From: CBDCYN01 sp965224205
GTDB taxonomy: Bacteria > Planctomycetota > Phycisphaerae > Phycisphaerales > Phycisphaeraceae
Direction: 5' to 3'
Assembly: GCA_965224205.1 (NCBI GenBank)
Contig: CBDCYN010000005.1
Span: forward strand, 1 to 44,189
DNA length: 44,189 nt
Part shown: in pieces, positions 17,425 to 26,635 of the stretch
How positions within the stretch are numbered: position 1 is the stretch's first letter
Layout: each line of letters begins with the position of its first letter
The notes under the pieces: generated by a model
The model's input: the letters and a program-made list of their open reading frames with translations, nothing else
Told to the model about the DNA's origin: nothing
Database searches by the model: none
Translations under genes and position numbers: made by a program

Positions 17425-18693
17425 TTACGCGCGGAGAGTTAACCGTAACTGTACCGGCTCGCGCCCCGCCTTGGCCAGCAGGAAGGCGGTGATCTGCTCC
17501 TGGGCCTGGCGCAGGTGCTCGTCGGACGGGCGGATGTACCCCTCGGTCACGTCGCCCTCGGGCAGGGCGTGGTTCATCAGCGCCTTGATGGCGATCATCC
17601 CGACCCCGGCCTCGTTCGCGGCGGAAGCGTAGGTGTCTCGCAGGCGGTGCGGGCTCGGGCCGACGCACCGCTTCCTAACCTTGCCGTCCTCGTCTCGCCA
17701 GTACTTCTGCTCCTTCAGCTGGCCGATGTGCTGGACGCGGCTTCTTTCCCGGTCCCAGGACGGCCACGCCCAGCCACGGTCGTCGTAGCCGAAGTCCATC
17801 GGGTTGGCCGCCCGCCGACGCCGAAGCAGTTCGACCACGTATCCGGACAGCGGGACGGTGAAGGCGCGGTCCTCGCCCCCCTTGGGCTTGGGACGGTGAA
17901 TCGTCCCGGCGTCAAAGTCGATGTGCTCCCACTGCACCGTTCGGGCATCCAACGATCGCAGCCCCGTTAGCAAGACGAACCACCACAGGTCGCGCCGGAT
18001 GGGGTTGTCGATCGCGTCGACGCGGTCGGCCCAGGCGGGGAGGTCCGGCCACGGGATGGGAGATCGCCTGCGACGCGTCTTGTTGAACCTGACACCCTTG
18101 ACCGGATGCACGGGTAACTCCTCGTAGCGGCGGGCGGCGCTGTTCCAGCACGCCCGGATCATCCGCATCAGGCGGTTCGCCGTGGTCGCCCCGTTCTCCT
18201 CGGTGACCTTACGGTGGCGGTCGATGCAGTCGGACCGCCGGATGGTCACCAGCGGACGTTTCATCCAGTCCGCCAGCAGTCGACCCATCATGTATCGCAT
18301 ATCGTCGATCGACAGGTCGACGCACCCGTCGGCCCGCATGTTCGCTACGTGCTCGTCGAGGGCCTGGGCTAGCGTGAAGGTATGCCACTCGTTCTTACGC
18401 TGGTCCATTTGCTCAGCGGTTTTCGGGTCCACGCCGTTGGTCATCTGCTGGGCGATCTCCCGCGCCTTCGCTCGGGCCTGATCTAGCGTCAGGTCGCCGA
18501 GCCGACCGACCGTTCGCCGCTTGGTCCTCCCGTTCATCTGACGCTGGATGACGAACGTGCGGCACGTCCGGCTGACGATCAGCCCGAATCCCAGCGGACT
18601 TTCGCGGTGGGTGTCCCAGTACGCTTTCTGTCTACCGTCCGTGGGCGGCAGGCACTTATTTTTGATAGAAGTTTTCGTGAATTCCAGCTTCAT
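17425..18693 (-). CDS. P4-type tyrosine integrase
   Basis: A 422-residue site-specific recombinase. The N-terminal 85 residues form the DUF4102-like arm-binding domain (FGLIVSRTCRTFVIQRQMNG), a core-binding helical domain follows, and the C-terminal catalytic domain shows the family residues: arginine in LLTGLRSLDA, the HxxR box in PHRLRDTYAS, histidine in LMNHALPEGD and the tyrosine nucleophile in VTEGYIRPSD. I chose the ATG at 18693 (MKLEFTKTS), preceded by AGGGA; upstream in-frame codons read non-coding sequence. It would integrate and excise the island at an attachment site, probably tRNA-Arg-related, because the 3' end of a sister integrase at 18,864 runs into a tRNA-Arg 5' half. Confidence 0.9.
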   Translation of the reverse strand: MKLEFTKTSIKNKCLPPTDGRQKAYWDTHRESPLGFGLIVSRTCRTFVIQRQMNGRTKRRTVGRLGDLTLDQARAKAREIAQQMTNGVDPKTAEQMDQRKNEWHTFTLAQALDEHVANMRADGCVDLSIDDMRYMMGRLLADWMKRPLVTIRRSDCIDRHRKVTEENGATTANRLMRMIRACWNSAARRYEELPVHPVKGVRFNKTRRRRSPIPWPDLPAWADRVDAIDNPIRRDLWWFVLLTGLRSLDARTVQWEHIDFDAGTIHRPKPKGGEDRAFTVPLSGYVVELLRRRRAANPMDFGYDDRGWAWPSWDRERSRVQHIGQLKEQKYWRDEDGKVRKRCVGPSPHRLRDTYASAANEAGVGMIAIKALMNHALPEGDVTEGYIRPSDEHLRQAQEQITAFLLAKAGREPVQLRLTLRA

Positions 18694-18804
18694 ACGATAG
18701 AGTCCCTGAATATGGCCAGAATAAGGCGCGTATAACAACTCCTGAGGACACCTGACGGTCAGGAACCCTATTTTTTTCGTCGTCTGAGGCGTATAAGGGC
18801 TTTA

Positions 18805-18827
18805 GCCCCCCTCCTGAAGGCGGGGGC
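18805..18827. terminator. Strong GC hairpin between integrase gene and tRNA half
   Basis: GCCCCC and GGGGGC pair across a short inner stem (CCT/AGG), giving a very stable hairpin. It lies between the tRNA-Arg 5' half and the integrase start. No T-run follows on either strand, so it may be a processing or attachment-site structure and not a classical terminator. Confidence 0.45.
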
Positions 18828-18834
18828 CTGAAAA

Positions 18835-18873
18835 TTAGAAGACCACTGCTCTGTCCAACTGAGCTACGCGCGG
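18835..18873 (-). pseudogene. 5' half of a tRNA-Arg(UCU), possible attachment site
   Basis: The minus strand reads GCGCGTAGCTCAGTTGGACA, then GAGC, then GTGGTCTTCTAA, which is the acceptor 5' strand, D-arm and anticodon loop of a tRNA-Arg(UCU). The expected 3' half (ACCAC and onward) is missing; unrelated sequence starts right after the anticodon loop. A break at the anticodon loop is typical of recombination by a tyrosine integrase. The preceding integrase fragment ends with its stop codon inside this tRNA half. Confidence 0.6.
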
Positions 18874-18970
18874 AGAGTTAGGCGCAATTGTACAGGCTCG
18901 CGCCCCGCCTTGGCCAGCAGGAAGGCGGTGATCTGTTCCTGGGCCTCTCGCAGGTGCTCTTCGGACGGGC
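18864..18970 (-). pseudogene. 3' end of a second tyrosine integrase gene
   Basis: About 35 codons encode a C-terminus ending AFLLAKAGREPVQLRLTLRA. This is the same as the end of the integrase at 17,425, with about 11 base differences over 100. The fragment begins at 18,970, where an IS3-family element takes over, so the rest of the gene is lost. Its stop codon TAG lies inside the tRNA-Arg 5' half. It indicates a second, related island that used the same site. Confidence 0.8.
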
Positions 18971-19039
18971 ATGTGCGGTGGCCCATCAGTGGCGGACTCC
19001 GGATGAAGCCGGGAAGATACCCGGCCAAGGAGTCCTGCG

Positions 19040-19384
19040 ATGTCTCAACCTCAATCGCGAATCCCGACCCTTCCCTCGGATCAGCGATCGCTCAAGCCGT
19101 GTCGGCGGCGGTTCACCGAGCCGTTCAAGCGTGAGACGGTTCGGTTGGTGACCCACGGGGGCTACACGTTCAAAGCCGCGGCCCAAGCGGTCGGCATTTC
19201 TGAAAAAAGCCTTCGTGAATGGCATAAGCAGCTCGTGCCCGCCCCGACGCCTTGTGGACCCGATGCGACCCTTGAGCAGTTGCGGCAGGAGAACCGCCGC
19301 CTGCGTGGCCAACTCAAACAAGCCGAATTGGAACGAGCGATTTTTAAAAAAGCGACGGCCTGCTTCGCCAAGGAGTCGTTATGA
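19040..19384 (+). CDS. IS3-family transposase OrfA
   Basis: A 114-residue protein with a helix-turn-helix (RLVTHGGYTFKAAAQAVGIS) and a leucine-zipper-like C-terminus (LEQLRQENRRLRGQLKQAEL), the standard OrfA layout. AAGGAG stands just upstream of the ATG. Its stop codon overlaps the start of OrfB (ATGA). Since OrfB is truncated, the element cannot transpose by itself. Confidence 0.8.
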   Translation: MSQPQSRIPTLPSDQRSLKPCRRRFTEPFKRETVRLVTHGGYTFKAAAQAVGISEKSLREWHKQLVPAPTPCGPDATLEQLRQENRRLRGQLKQAELERAIFKKATACFAKESL

Positions 19385-19515
19385 GATACCCATGGATCCA
19401 ACAACACCGCGACACGTTCCCTGTCGCGGCCATGTGCCGGGTGCTGGAGGTATCGGATTCGGGCTACTACGAATGGCAACGACGCAAATCCAGCCCACGC
19501 TCGAAGCGTCCGCAC
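19381..19515 (+). pseudogene. IS3-family transposase OrfB, N-terminal fragment
   Basis: The first 45 or so codons (FPVAAMCRVLEVSDSGYYEW) are typical of the OrfB start. All of the DDE catalytic region is missing because ISL3 sequence follows. The open frame runs on to 19,563, but that last part belongs to ISL3 read out of frame. Confidence 0.75.
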
Positions 19516-20143
19516 GACGAGTCGATGCCCGGCGTGCCGCGGGTGGTCGTCGCGGATTCATAGCCGATACAACCGGGCGTTGGACGATCTTCCCTGGCAT
19601 GGGATCCCGGTGCGGCTGCTTCTGCGCGTCCACCGCTTCTTCTGCGACCATCCAGCTTGTACGCATCGGATCTTCACCGAGCGCCTGCCCAACGTGGCGG
19701 CCCCGTACGGAAGGCGAACGGTCGGCCTGGCCACGGCGCTGGAACACATCGCTTTTGCCTGCGGCGGTGAGGGCGGCAATCGGTTGGCGTGCAAGCTAGG
19801 GATGCCCACCAGCGCCGATACGTTGTTACGGATGATGCGACGAGCGGAGGGGATTGAGATTCTCACGCCGCGGGTGCTGGGCGTGGATGACTGGGCATTA
19901 CGTCGCGGGCAGCGATACGGCACGATTTTCTGTGACCTGGAGCAACACCGGCCCATTGATCTGTTGCCAGAACGCTCTGCTGAGGTGCTATCGACTTGGT
20001 TGGGGGATCACCCCGGGGTGGCGGTGATCAGCCGCGACCGCGGCGACGCCTATGCCAAGGGTGCCCGTGTGGGTGCCCCGAACGCGGTTCAAGTGGCCGA
20101 CCGCTGGCACCTGCTACATAGTCGTCCCTGAAAAAGCCCTTTT

Positions 20144-21484
20144 TTATGCGGCGGCGAGGCGTTGGGTGGTGGGTGGGATCGGGTTGAGGGCGGTGCGGAT
20201 CATTTCGAGCAACCAACGTCGCCAGGCGCATGGCAACAGCCGCAGGAGTTTGCGGAAGTTGGCCCCGGCGGCGGCGAGGATCACGTTCATCGCGTCTCCT
20301 ACCAACCCCTTGAGATAGCAGCGGCCCATGCGGTGGTCATGTTTGGCGTGACCGATCTTCGGCTCAATGGCGCTTCGACGCTTTCGGCGTTTGCGTTGCG
20401 TCGAGGTCAGGCTCTTTGAGCGACTGCCTGCCAGGTGGACCGTGGTTGGTCCGCCATAATCATGGCCGCGGTAACCCCGGTCCACGTACGCGTCGCTCAG
20501 CGTCACGCCCGTGATCGATTCGACCTGATCCAAGGCCCGGCTCAATGTGTGCCCGTCGTAAGGGTTTGCTTCGCACAGCATCGCCCCGACAAACCAATCA
20601 TGGCGATTCGTTGTCGCCAGCGAGACCTTCTGGCCAAACTCATATCGCTTGTGCGCTTTGCCCTTGCTGATGCACCGCACCTCCGGCTCGTGCAACGAAT
20701 ACAGCTTGTTGGAATCACCTTGACGCTGGTCCCGTAAACGTTGACACTGGGCCAGCAACGCCTTGAGTGGTTCGGTTAATGTCCCGGCTTTCCGCCGCAC
20801 GTCGCGGATCAATCGGCCCACCCATGTCCGCATCTTGCGCAGCTCTCGCCGCATCCGCTTGAACTGTCGAGCGTGGGCGTAACGACTAGCCTTGACCGAC
20901 GCCCGCTTGGCCACACGCACGTACGACTGACGCAGCGCGATGCCGCTTGCTTTCGCCGCCCGGCCCAGCTTCACGATCGCTTTGTACAGCAGCTTCGAGT
21001 CCGTCGGATGCGTGATGTTTTTCTCCTGCACCGTCGTGTCCACGTTCACCTGCTTCATCTCGCGTTCGGGCAGGTGCTTTTGTTCGACCGCCACCGACAC
21101 CGTCTGTTGGAGCAACACCTGTAGCTTCTCTTGACCCACACGCTGACGCCACTTGGTCATGCTCGTGGGGTGGATCGGGCACTTGTGCTGGAGATGCGTG
21201 TAGCCGCAGAAATATTGCCAATACGGGTTCTCGACCCACCGGGCCACGACCGACTCGTCCGACTCATTGAACGCGTGCTTGAGATAGTGCAGCCCCACCA
21301 TCAGCCGGGTGGCCTTGGCTGGGGCGTCCTGGTCGGGGCTGGAGCAATCCCGAAACGCCGCATCGAATGCATCCCAATCGATCTGCCCAGCGAGTTGGAC
21401 CAGCGGATGCTTGGGGTTGAGCAGCTGATCGAAGTGGGCCTGGAACAACTCAAAGGCGTCACGCGGGCTGGGCTGGGGCGTCAT
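20144..21484 (-). CDS. IS5-family transposase
   Basis: An intact 446-residue DDE transposase. The N-terminal DUF772-like region (LVQLAGQIDWDAF, then FCGYTHLQHKCPIHPTSMTK) is followed by the catalytic aspartates in VNVDTTVQEK and DAYVDRGYRG and the glutamate in IEPKIGHAKHDHRMGR. The ATG at 21484 fits the family start. The nested IS630 lies upstream of this start, so promoter function may be affected while the coding region is whole. Confidence 0.9.
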   Translation of the reverse strand: MTPQPSPRDAFELFQAHFDQLLNPKHPLVQLAGQIDWDAFDAAFRDCSSPDQDAPAKATRLMVGLHYLKHAFNESDESVVARWVENPYWQYFCGYTHLQHKCPIHPTSMTKWRQRVGQEKLQVLLQQTVSVAVEQKHLPEREMKQVNVDTTVQEKNITHPTDSKLLYKAIVKLGRAAKASGIALRQSYVRVAKRASVKASRYAHARQFKRMRRELRKMRTWVGRLIRDVRRKAGTLTEPLKALLAQCQRLRDQRQGDSNKLYSLHEPEVRCISKGKAHKRYEFGQKVSLATTNRHDWFVGAMLCEANPYDGHTLSRALDQVESITGVTLSDAYVDRGYRGHDYGGPTTVHLAGSRSKSLTSTQRKRRKRRSAIEPKIGHAKHDHRMGRCYLKGLVGDAMNVILAAAGANFRKLLRLLPCAWRRWLLEMIRTALNPIPPTTQRLAAA

Positions 21485-21497
21485 CGGTGCTCCTCAA

Positions 21498-21538
21498 ATT
21501 GCAAGGTTTCGGCTGATCCAATCGCCAATCCTTGCAAT
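21498..21538. repeat. Inverted repeat upstream of the IS5 transposase
   Basis: ATTGCAAGG (21,498-21,507) and CCTTGCAAT (about 21,530-21,538) are perfect inverted copies about 23 bases apart. They lie just before the IS5 transposase start and may form a hairpin that lowers translation from outside transcripts, a known control in insertion sequences. The role is inferred. Confidence 0.45.
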
Positions 21539-21541
21539 CTA

Positions 21542-22553
21542 GAGCGCTTGGCGTAATTAATCGCCGCTGGCCGATAAGAGAGATTTCTGGCAAGGAGGCC
21601 AAGGTCATGGCGTATTCGATGGATCTACGTAAGCGGGTGGTATGGGCCGCCGAGTCGGGTCAGACGATCACGGGGGTATCACGACAGTTTCGGGTGGCGA
21701 GGTCGACGGTTCGCGACTGGTGTGATCGGCACCGCCGGGGCGTGTTGACGCCGGGGGTGCCGGGGCCCAAGGGGTCGGTCAAGCTTACGGCGGCCGATGA
21801 GCAACGGATGCGTGAGGCGGTGGCGGCCAAGCCGGGGATCACGGCCAAGCAGTTGAGGGCGATGCTGAACCTGGGCGTCGTGGAATCGACGGTGTGCCGG
21901 GCGTTGAAGCGGCTGGGGCTGTCGCTCAAAAGAAGTCGCTGATCGCCGCCGAGCAAGATCGCCCCGACGTGGCCCAACGCCGCCACAACTTCACGATCGC
22001 CCGGCGGTTCGTGGACCCGGCCCATCTGGTTTTCCTCGACGAATCTGGGGCCAAGACGGATATGACCCGGCTGTATGGCTGGTCGCCGATCGGGCAGCGT
22101 TGCGTGGACCGCACCCCGCACGGCCGCTGGAAGACGCTCACGATGCTCAGCGCGATCCGGCTCGACGGGGTGATCCAAGGTGCGACGGTCGTGGTCGATG
22201 GCCCGATGAACTCGGCGACGTTCCTGGCCTACACCCAGCAGTTCTTGGCCCCGTCGTTGCGCCCGGGTGACGTGGTCGTGATGGACAATCTCTCGAGTCA
22301 CCAAGCCGCCGCGGTGCGCGAAGCGATCGAGGCCGTCGACGCCGACCTGGGGTACCTGCCCCCGTACAGCCCGGACCTGAACCCGATCGAGAAGCTGTGG
22401 AGCAAGGTCAAGGCGTGGCTACGCCGCGTCGCCGCCAAGACCTTCGGCACGCTCCAAGACGCCATCGCCGATGCCCTGACAGACGTCACGCCCACCGAGT
22501 GCCAAAACTACTTCACCTCTTGCGGATATGGCGATTATTGACGCAAAACGCTC
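21542..22553 (+). mobile_element. IS630-family insertion sequence (second type)
   Basis: The ends GAGCGCTTGGCGT and the reverse complement GAGCGTTTTGCGT form imperfect terminal repeats of about 25 bases, flanked by TA at 21,540-21,541 and 22,554-22,555. It is inserted in the IS5-family element. Confidence 0.85.
21607..22541 (+). CDS. IS630-family transposase (second type), needs a -1 frameshift
   Basis: The first frame (21,607-21,942) has the helix-turn-helix (TITGVSRQFRVARSTVRDWC) and ends at TGA soon after CTCAAAAGAAG. Shifting back one base at AAAAG continues as KKSLIAAEQDRPDVAQRRH and the DDE domain: LVFLDESGAKTDM, VVMDNLSSHQ and PDLNPIEKLW. The element looks otherwise intact, so the AAAAG site is probably a programmed slip. 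Confidence 0.85.
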
Positions 22554-23348
22554 TAAAACACCACATCCACACCGAAAACCCCGTCAAAACCAGCCTCTCG
22601 AGGGTTATTCAGGGGCGACTACATAACCTCCAAGAAGCACTCGTGGGTGCGGCCAACCGATACCCGAAACAGATTCGTGAAGCCGCCCAAGCGGTGGCGA
22701 TCGAAGGGTCCAGGCCACCGCCTGCTCCCATGAAGACCACGCGCGCCGAGCGACTCAAGCAGAGACATCGCCAGCAACGCTTAGCCCGGTATGAACGGGT
22801 AATGGAACTACATCGTCAGGGCTTGGGGTTGCGGGCGATCGCCCGGCAGTTGGGCATGCATCGCCGCACGGTTCGGCGATTCGTGCAAGCCGGATCGTTC
22901 CCGGAACGAGTCACGCGAGATTCATCGAGCCAGGTCGATCCCTTCAACTCTTATCTACGTCAACGCTGGGAGCAAGGCTGCCACAACGCGGCCCAACTGA
23001 CCCAGGAACTGGCCAGTCGGGGTTTCCGAGGCTCATGCCACACGGTCCGACGACGCGTGGCGCGATGGCGATCACCCGACCGCCGTTCGGGACGGATACG
23101 GGATGGACCAAAGACCCGCAAGCGTATCCGGTCCCCGTCACCGCGACGGGTGGCTTGGTGGTTGGTCCAACCCGTGGCCGATCTCAAGCCTTACCCGAAG
23201 GCATTCCTGGGAGCTCTCTATGAAAGATGCGACGCGTTGAAGCGGGTCGCTGAGCTGGCTCAAACCTTCGTCCAGATGGTGCGTGACCGTCGGGCCGATC
23301 GGCTTGACCATTGGCTGGAACAAGCACGTAAAGAGGGTGTCATACGCT

Positions 23349-24503
23349 TCCAGAATAATTCTGAGTCGATTTAGTAAGATGCGGCAGATGGCCTGACTAG
23401 GGACGGTCGGGCTTGAGTGATCGAGCGATGATGGCATGGAGGCCGACGATGAAGATCTCTTTACGACACCCCGAAGACCTTGATGAACTCAAGCGGCGGA
23501 TCGGCCGTGAACGCAACGCCAAGCAGCGTGATCGATATCGGGCGGTGAGGTGGGCGTTGGAAGGTAAGAGTTCTTACTGGATCGCCGACACGCTCGATCG
23601 CGGCCGGGCTTCCGTGCAGCGTTGGGCCTACGCGTACCGCGACGGCGGGATCGACGCGCTCGTCATCAGGCCCCAGCCAGGCCGCCCCACCAAGCTAGGT
23701 CGAGATCAAGAAGACGCGTTCATACAACGACTCGACACCGGGCCCACCGACGCCGACCAGGGCGTGTGCACCTTGCGAGGCAAAGATGTCGTGCGGATCC
23801 TCGATCAAGAATTCGGCGTGCCCTACAGTCTCCAAGGCGCCTACGACCTGCTGCACCGGTTGGGGTATTCATGCCTGACGCCGCGGCCGAAGCATCGCAA
23901 GAACGATCCCGAAGCGATGGCGACGTGGCGGCAAGACACCCCCCTTTGATCCAAGAGATTCAAGACGAACATCCCGATCAGCGGGTCGAGGTGTGGTTCC
24001 AGGACGAAGCCCGTTTCGGCCAGCAAGGCACGCTCACGAAAGTCTGGGCCCCCAAGGGATCGCGTCCCACCGCCGTGAAGCAGACCGAGTATGAATGGGT
24101 CTACCTGTTCGCGGCGGTCAATCCGGGCACCGGTCGATCCTCGGCTCTGTTGGCCCCGACGGTGAACACCGACTACATGAACGAACACCTGCGGTTCATC
24201 TCCCAGGAAGCCGGCCCCGGTAAGCACGTGGTGTTGGTGTTGGATCAAGCCGGGTGGCACATGGCCAAAGCGTTGGTGGTACCCGACAACATCACGCTAT
24301 TGCACCTGCCGCCGTACTCACCTGAGCTCAATCCCATCGAACGGGTGTGGGCCTATCTCAAGAGCCACTATCTATCCAACCGCGTGTTCCATGACTACGA
24401 CGACCTGTTCGATGCATGTCGACAAGCGTGGAATAGATTCACCCAGGACGACCTATGCTCCATCTGCCACACATCATGGATAACGACTCAAAATTAAGCT
24501 GGA
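23349..24503 (+). mobile_element. IS630-family insertion sequence (third type)
   Basis: The ends TCCAGAATAATTCTGAGTCG and, in reverse complement, TCCAGCTTAATTTTGAGTCG are terminal inverted repeats. TA follows the right end (24,504-24,505) but the left flank reads CT, so one copy of the target has changed. It splits the ISL3 transposase between VIR and SELRGF. Confidence 0.8.
23449..24497 (+). CDS. IS630-family transposase (third type), needs a -1 frameshift
   Basis: The first frame (ATG at 23,449 to TGA at 23,949) holds the helix-turn-helix part (SSYWIADTLDRGRASVQRW) and a winged domain. It stops after ACACCCCCCTTTGA. A -1 slip on the C-run continues as PPLIQEIQDEHPDQRVEVWF and the DDE residues in FQDEARFGQQ, LVLDQAGWH and PELNPIERVW. 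This follows the two-frame layout of the other IS630 types here, but a C-run is a less usual slippery site, so a plain inactivating frameshift is also possible. Confidence 0.8.
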
Positions 24504-24769
24504 TACGTATCACCTCTGAATTGCGTGGCTTTGCCAAGGGTTTACAAGCGGATAAAGCCGCCGTCCGGGCGGCGTTGAGTCTTGAATGGTCCAACGGTCA
24601 GGTCGAAGGCCAGATCAACCGGCTCAAACTCATCAAACGCCAGATGTATGGCCGCGCCAAGTTCGACCTACTGCGTCAGCGGTTCCTACACGCGGTGTAG
24701 ATAATTATATCTCGCCCCCGGCCGCTCCGACACGGCCCATCTCCTCTTCACCAACATTGCGGAAGAACC

Positions 24770-25077
24770 TATCCAACATGCTCCTTGCTATGGATGGGCA
24801 GGCCACACGGCCAAGCTCGAACCACCATACAGAGCAACGGGCTTTGTCATTCATACCCATCTTCCTGGCGGACGTTCACACGTGCTAAGATAAAGAGGTA
24901 CAATATTATCTAATAGCGGCCGCATTCTCCCGGTGAGTCAAGCGGGCAAGACGAGGGACCCCGTCTCACGAGTCAAAATCGAGGGTCCACCCCGGCACAT
25001 GGGGTCCCGTTGCCTGGGAGCCACGGCATTTCATGGAGCATGCGATCGCTCTGTAATAATCTCGGGAACCGTTGCCT
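24770..25077 (+). promoter_or_regulatory. Upstream region of nrdR with a candidate promoter
   Basis: About 300 bases without a gene between the ISL3 end and nrdR. TTCACA at 24,875-24,880 and TACAAT at 24,899-24,904, with 18 bases between, resemble a sigma-70 promoter. The following leader of about 170 bases has several self-complementary GC-rich stretches (for example GACGAGGGACCCCGTC near 24,951). It could fold, but it matches no riboswitch that I can name. Confidence 0.4.
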
Positions 25078-25569
25078 ATGCTCTGCCCGTTCTGTGGCGA
25101 AGATCGAGACAAGGTCATTGACTCTCGCAGTGCCGAGTCGGGACGAGCGATCCGCCGTCGCCGTCAATGTCTAGCATGCAGCAAAAGGTTCACCACTTAC
25201 GAGCACATCGAGAATAAAACCCGGCTGTGGGTGATTAAGAAAGACGGCACACGGGTGCCCTATGACCGTCAAAAGATGCTCGCTGGATTAGAGAAAGCTT
25301 GTTATAAACGCCCCGTGGCTGCGGCGACGCTCGCGGGGTTGATCGATCAGGTTGAAGAAGAAATCTTCGGCCGATACGAACGAGAAGTCGCCGCCGTCGA
25401 AATCGGCCGGGCATTGGTTGATCGGCTCAAGCACGTCGACCAGGTGGCGTATGTCCGATTCGCAAGTGTTTATAAACAGTTCCGTGACCTCGATGACCTG
25501 ATCGATGAAGCCCGTGAGGTCCGTGATTCGCGTGAGCCCGATCCTCGTTACCAAGGGCGATTGTTCTAG
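25078..25569 (+). CDS. nrdR: Transcriptional repressor NrdR
   Basis: A 163-residue protein, the usual length. The zinc ribbon at the start has CPFCG and, near residue 31, CLACSKRFTT; an ATP-cone domain follows from about residue 48 (WVIKKDGTRVPYDRQKM). NrdR senses (d)ATP and represses ribonucleotide-reductase genes by binding NrdR boxes. The ATG at 25078 is the standard start (MLCPFC); a TTG two codons upstream is in frame but unlikely. It is the first housekeeping gene to the right of the insertion-sequence cluster, so the cluster ends just before it. No ribonucleotide-reductase gene is nearby. Confidence 0.95.
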   Translation: MLCPFCGEDRDKVIDSRSAESGRAIRRRRQCLACSKRFTTYEHIENKTRLWVIKKDGTRVPYDRQKMLAGLEKACYKRPVAAATLAGLIDQVEEEIFGRYEREVAAVEIGRALVDRLKHVDQVAYVRFASVYKQFRDLDDLIDEAREVRDSREPDPRYQGRLF

Positions 25570-25730
25570 TGTCTTATCCAAGAATTATTTGCCTGTTATT
25601 CTGATCTGAGAACAAACCAGATTATGGGTTGAAACCTGTTTGATAGCAATGTCGATCGTCGCTGGCAGACAGGCAGTGATTTCCAGATGGGTTTTTCGAT
25701 GAGGCGACGCGGCACAGCCCAGAGATCAGC

Positions 25731-26375
25731 ATGACAGACCGTAACTCACCCCAAGCAGGCGAACGGCTGATGACTCAAGATAATCCGCAGCTCGGTTCGT
25801 CTCACGCCCCTAACGCGAGACCGCAACCCTCCGATGGTGGTGCAGACACCGACCCGGCCGAGCTGTCCCTACGGGTGGAAGCGGCGCTAATGAGCACGGA
25901 CCGGGCGCTACCTGCCACGAAGCTGGCCCAGCTGCTAGGCGAGGTCGGGGTCAAGGCAGTCAATCAAGCGGTCCGTGACCTGAACCGGGTCTACAGCGAC
26001 ACGGGGCGCAGTTTCCGCGTCGAAGCAGTCGCCGGGGGGTGGCAGGTCATGACCCTCCCAGATTACGCCCCGGTGATGCGAGCGATCCACAAGACCCGGC
26101 AGACCACGAAGCTGGGCCCGGCGGGGCTCGAGACGCTGGCGATCATCGCCTACAAGCAGCCGGTCTTGCGGGCCGACATCGAAGCGATCCGTGGCGTGGC
26201 CTGTGGGGAGATGATCCGCAGCCTCATGGAGCGCCGCCTGGTCAAGATCGTGGGCCGCGCCGATGAGCTGGGCCGGCCGATGCTCTACGGAACCACCAAA
26301 ACCTTTCTTGAGGTGTTCGGGTTAGCCTCCCTCAAAGACCTGCCCAAAGCCGAGCAATTGATTCCGAAACCTTGA
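25731..26375 (+). CDS. scpB: Segregation and condensation protein B
   Basis: A 214-residue protein with a hydrophilic N-terminal extension of about 45 residues, then two winged-helix domains. The family signature is clear in LGPAGLETLAIIAYKQPVLR followed by IEAIRGVACGEMIRSL and a C-terminal PMLYGTTKTFLEVFGL. ScpB binds ScpA and the SMC ATPase in the condensin-like complex that compacts and segregates chromosomes. The partner gene scpA is not next to it. The start at 25731 is the first ATG; one at 25773 would shorten only the flexible extension. Confidence 0.9.
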   Translation: MTDRNSPQAGERLMTQDNPQLGSSHAPNARPQPSDGGADTDPAELSLRVEAALMSTDRALPATKLAQLLGEVGVKAVNQAVRDLNRVYSDTGRSFRVEAVAGGWQVMTLPDYAPVMRAIHKTRQTTKLGPAGLETLAIIAYKQPVLRADIEAIRGVACGEMIRSLMERRLVKIVGRADELGRPMLYGTTKTFLEVFGLASLKDLPKAEQLIPKP

Positions 26376-26635
26376 ACGAGACGAAATCGATATCGAAAGC
26401 TATCAACCTCCCTGTTGTCTGATCGCTTAGGACACGTTTTATAATGACTGCAACAGTCCGTCATTACTTAAGAATGTGTCGACGGCCAGATCGTGACAGC
26501 TACTCAGAAGGTGATGTCCCAACCACCATGAATCGTGCTCTAGTGGCACACGAACTTAAATCAACAATTCAATCATCAATAAAATCAGGAACTTTGGGTT
26601 TCCATTAGACGGATCACATTTTTCATTGGCCGTGG
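26376..26635. other. Intergenic region, no gene seen
   Basis: AT-richer than the neighbours, with stop codons in all frames. It is probably part of the remains of the IS3-family element that follows, but I can match none of it to a known protein. Confidence 0.4.

Larger units (their letters stand above)
18971..19515 (+). mobile_element. IS3-family element, right part missing
   Basis: The element begins near 18,971 (TGTGCGGTGGCCC, starting with TG as in IS3 elements), inside the integrase fragment. It carries orfA and the first part of orfB, and is cut near 19,515 where ISL3 sequence begins. Confidence 0.7.
20121..22619 (-). mobile_element. IS5-family insertion sequence, carrying an IS630
   Basis: Inverted ends GTCGYCCCTGAAWAASCCC lie at both sides, and TACATA is repeated at 20,115-20,120 and 22,620-22,625. 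Because the ends read into CTA/TAG, the true duplication may be shorter. Removing the element restores the ISL3 transposase frame. Without the nested IS630 the element is about 1.48 kb. Confidence 0.85.
19526..24700 (+). pseudogene. ISL3-family transposase in three pieces
   Basis: Piece 1 (19,526-20,120) starts with a zinc-ribbon remnant CPAC and SSRIHSRYNRALDDLPW, and contains VDDWALRRGQRYGTI and VADRWHLLH. Piece 2 (22,620-23,348) continues exactly at the IS5 target (WHLLH then NLQEALVGA) and holds the second helix-turn-helix (LRAIARQLGMHRRTVRRF) to KEGVIR. Piece 3 (24,504-24,700) continues with SELRGFAKGL and the family's C-terminal signature WSNGQVEGQINRLKLIKRQM. Together they would make a protein of about 500 residues. 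The first cysteine pairs of the N-terminus are missing. Confidence 0.85.
19520..24769 (+). mobile_element. ISL3-family element, interrupted twice
   Basis: The right end is clear: the minus strand from 24,769 begins GGTTCTTCCGCAATGTTGG, a typical ISL3 terminal repeat. The left end is lost at the fusion with IS3. Inside it an IS5-family element (20,121-22,619) and an IS630 (23,349-24,503) interrupt one transposase gene, whose three pieces join in frame or nearly so. Confidence 0.8.

Noticed and set aside
24905..25077. Riboswitch in the nrdR leader
   Set aside because: The leader has GC-rich self-complementary stretches, but I could not match the conserved core of cobalamin or other known riboswitches.
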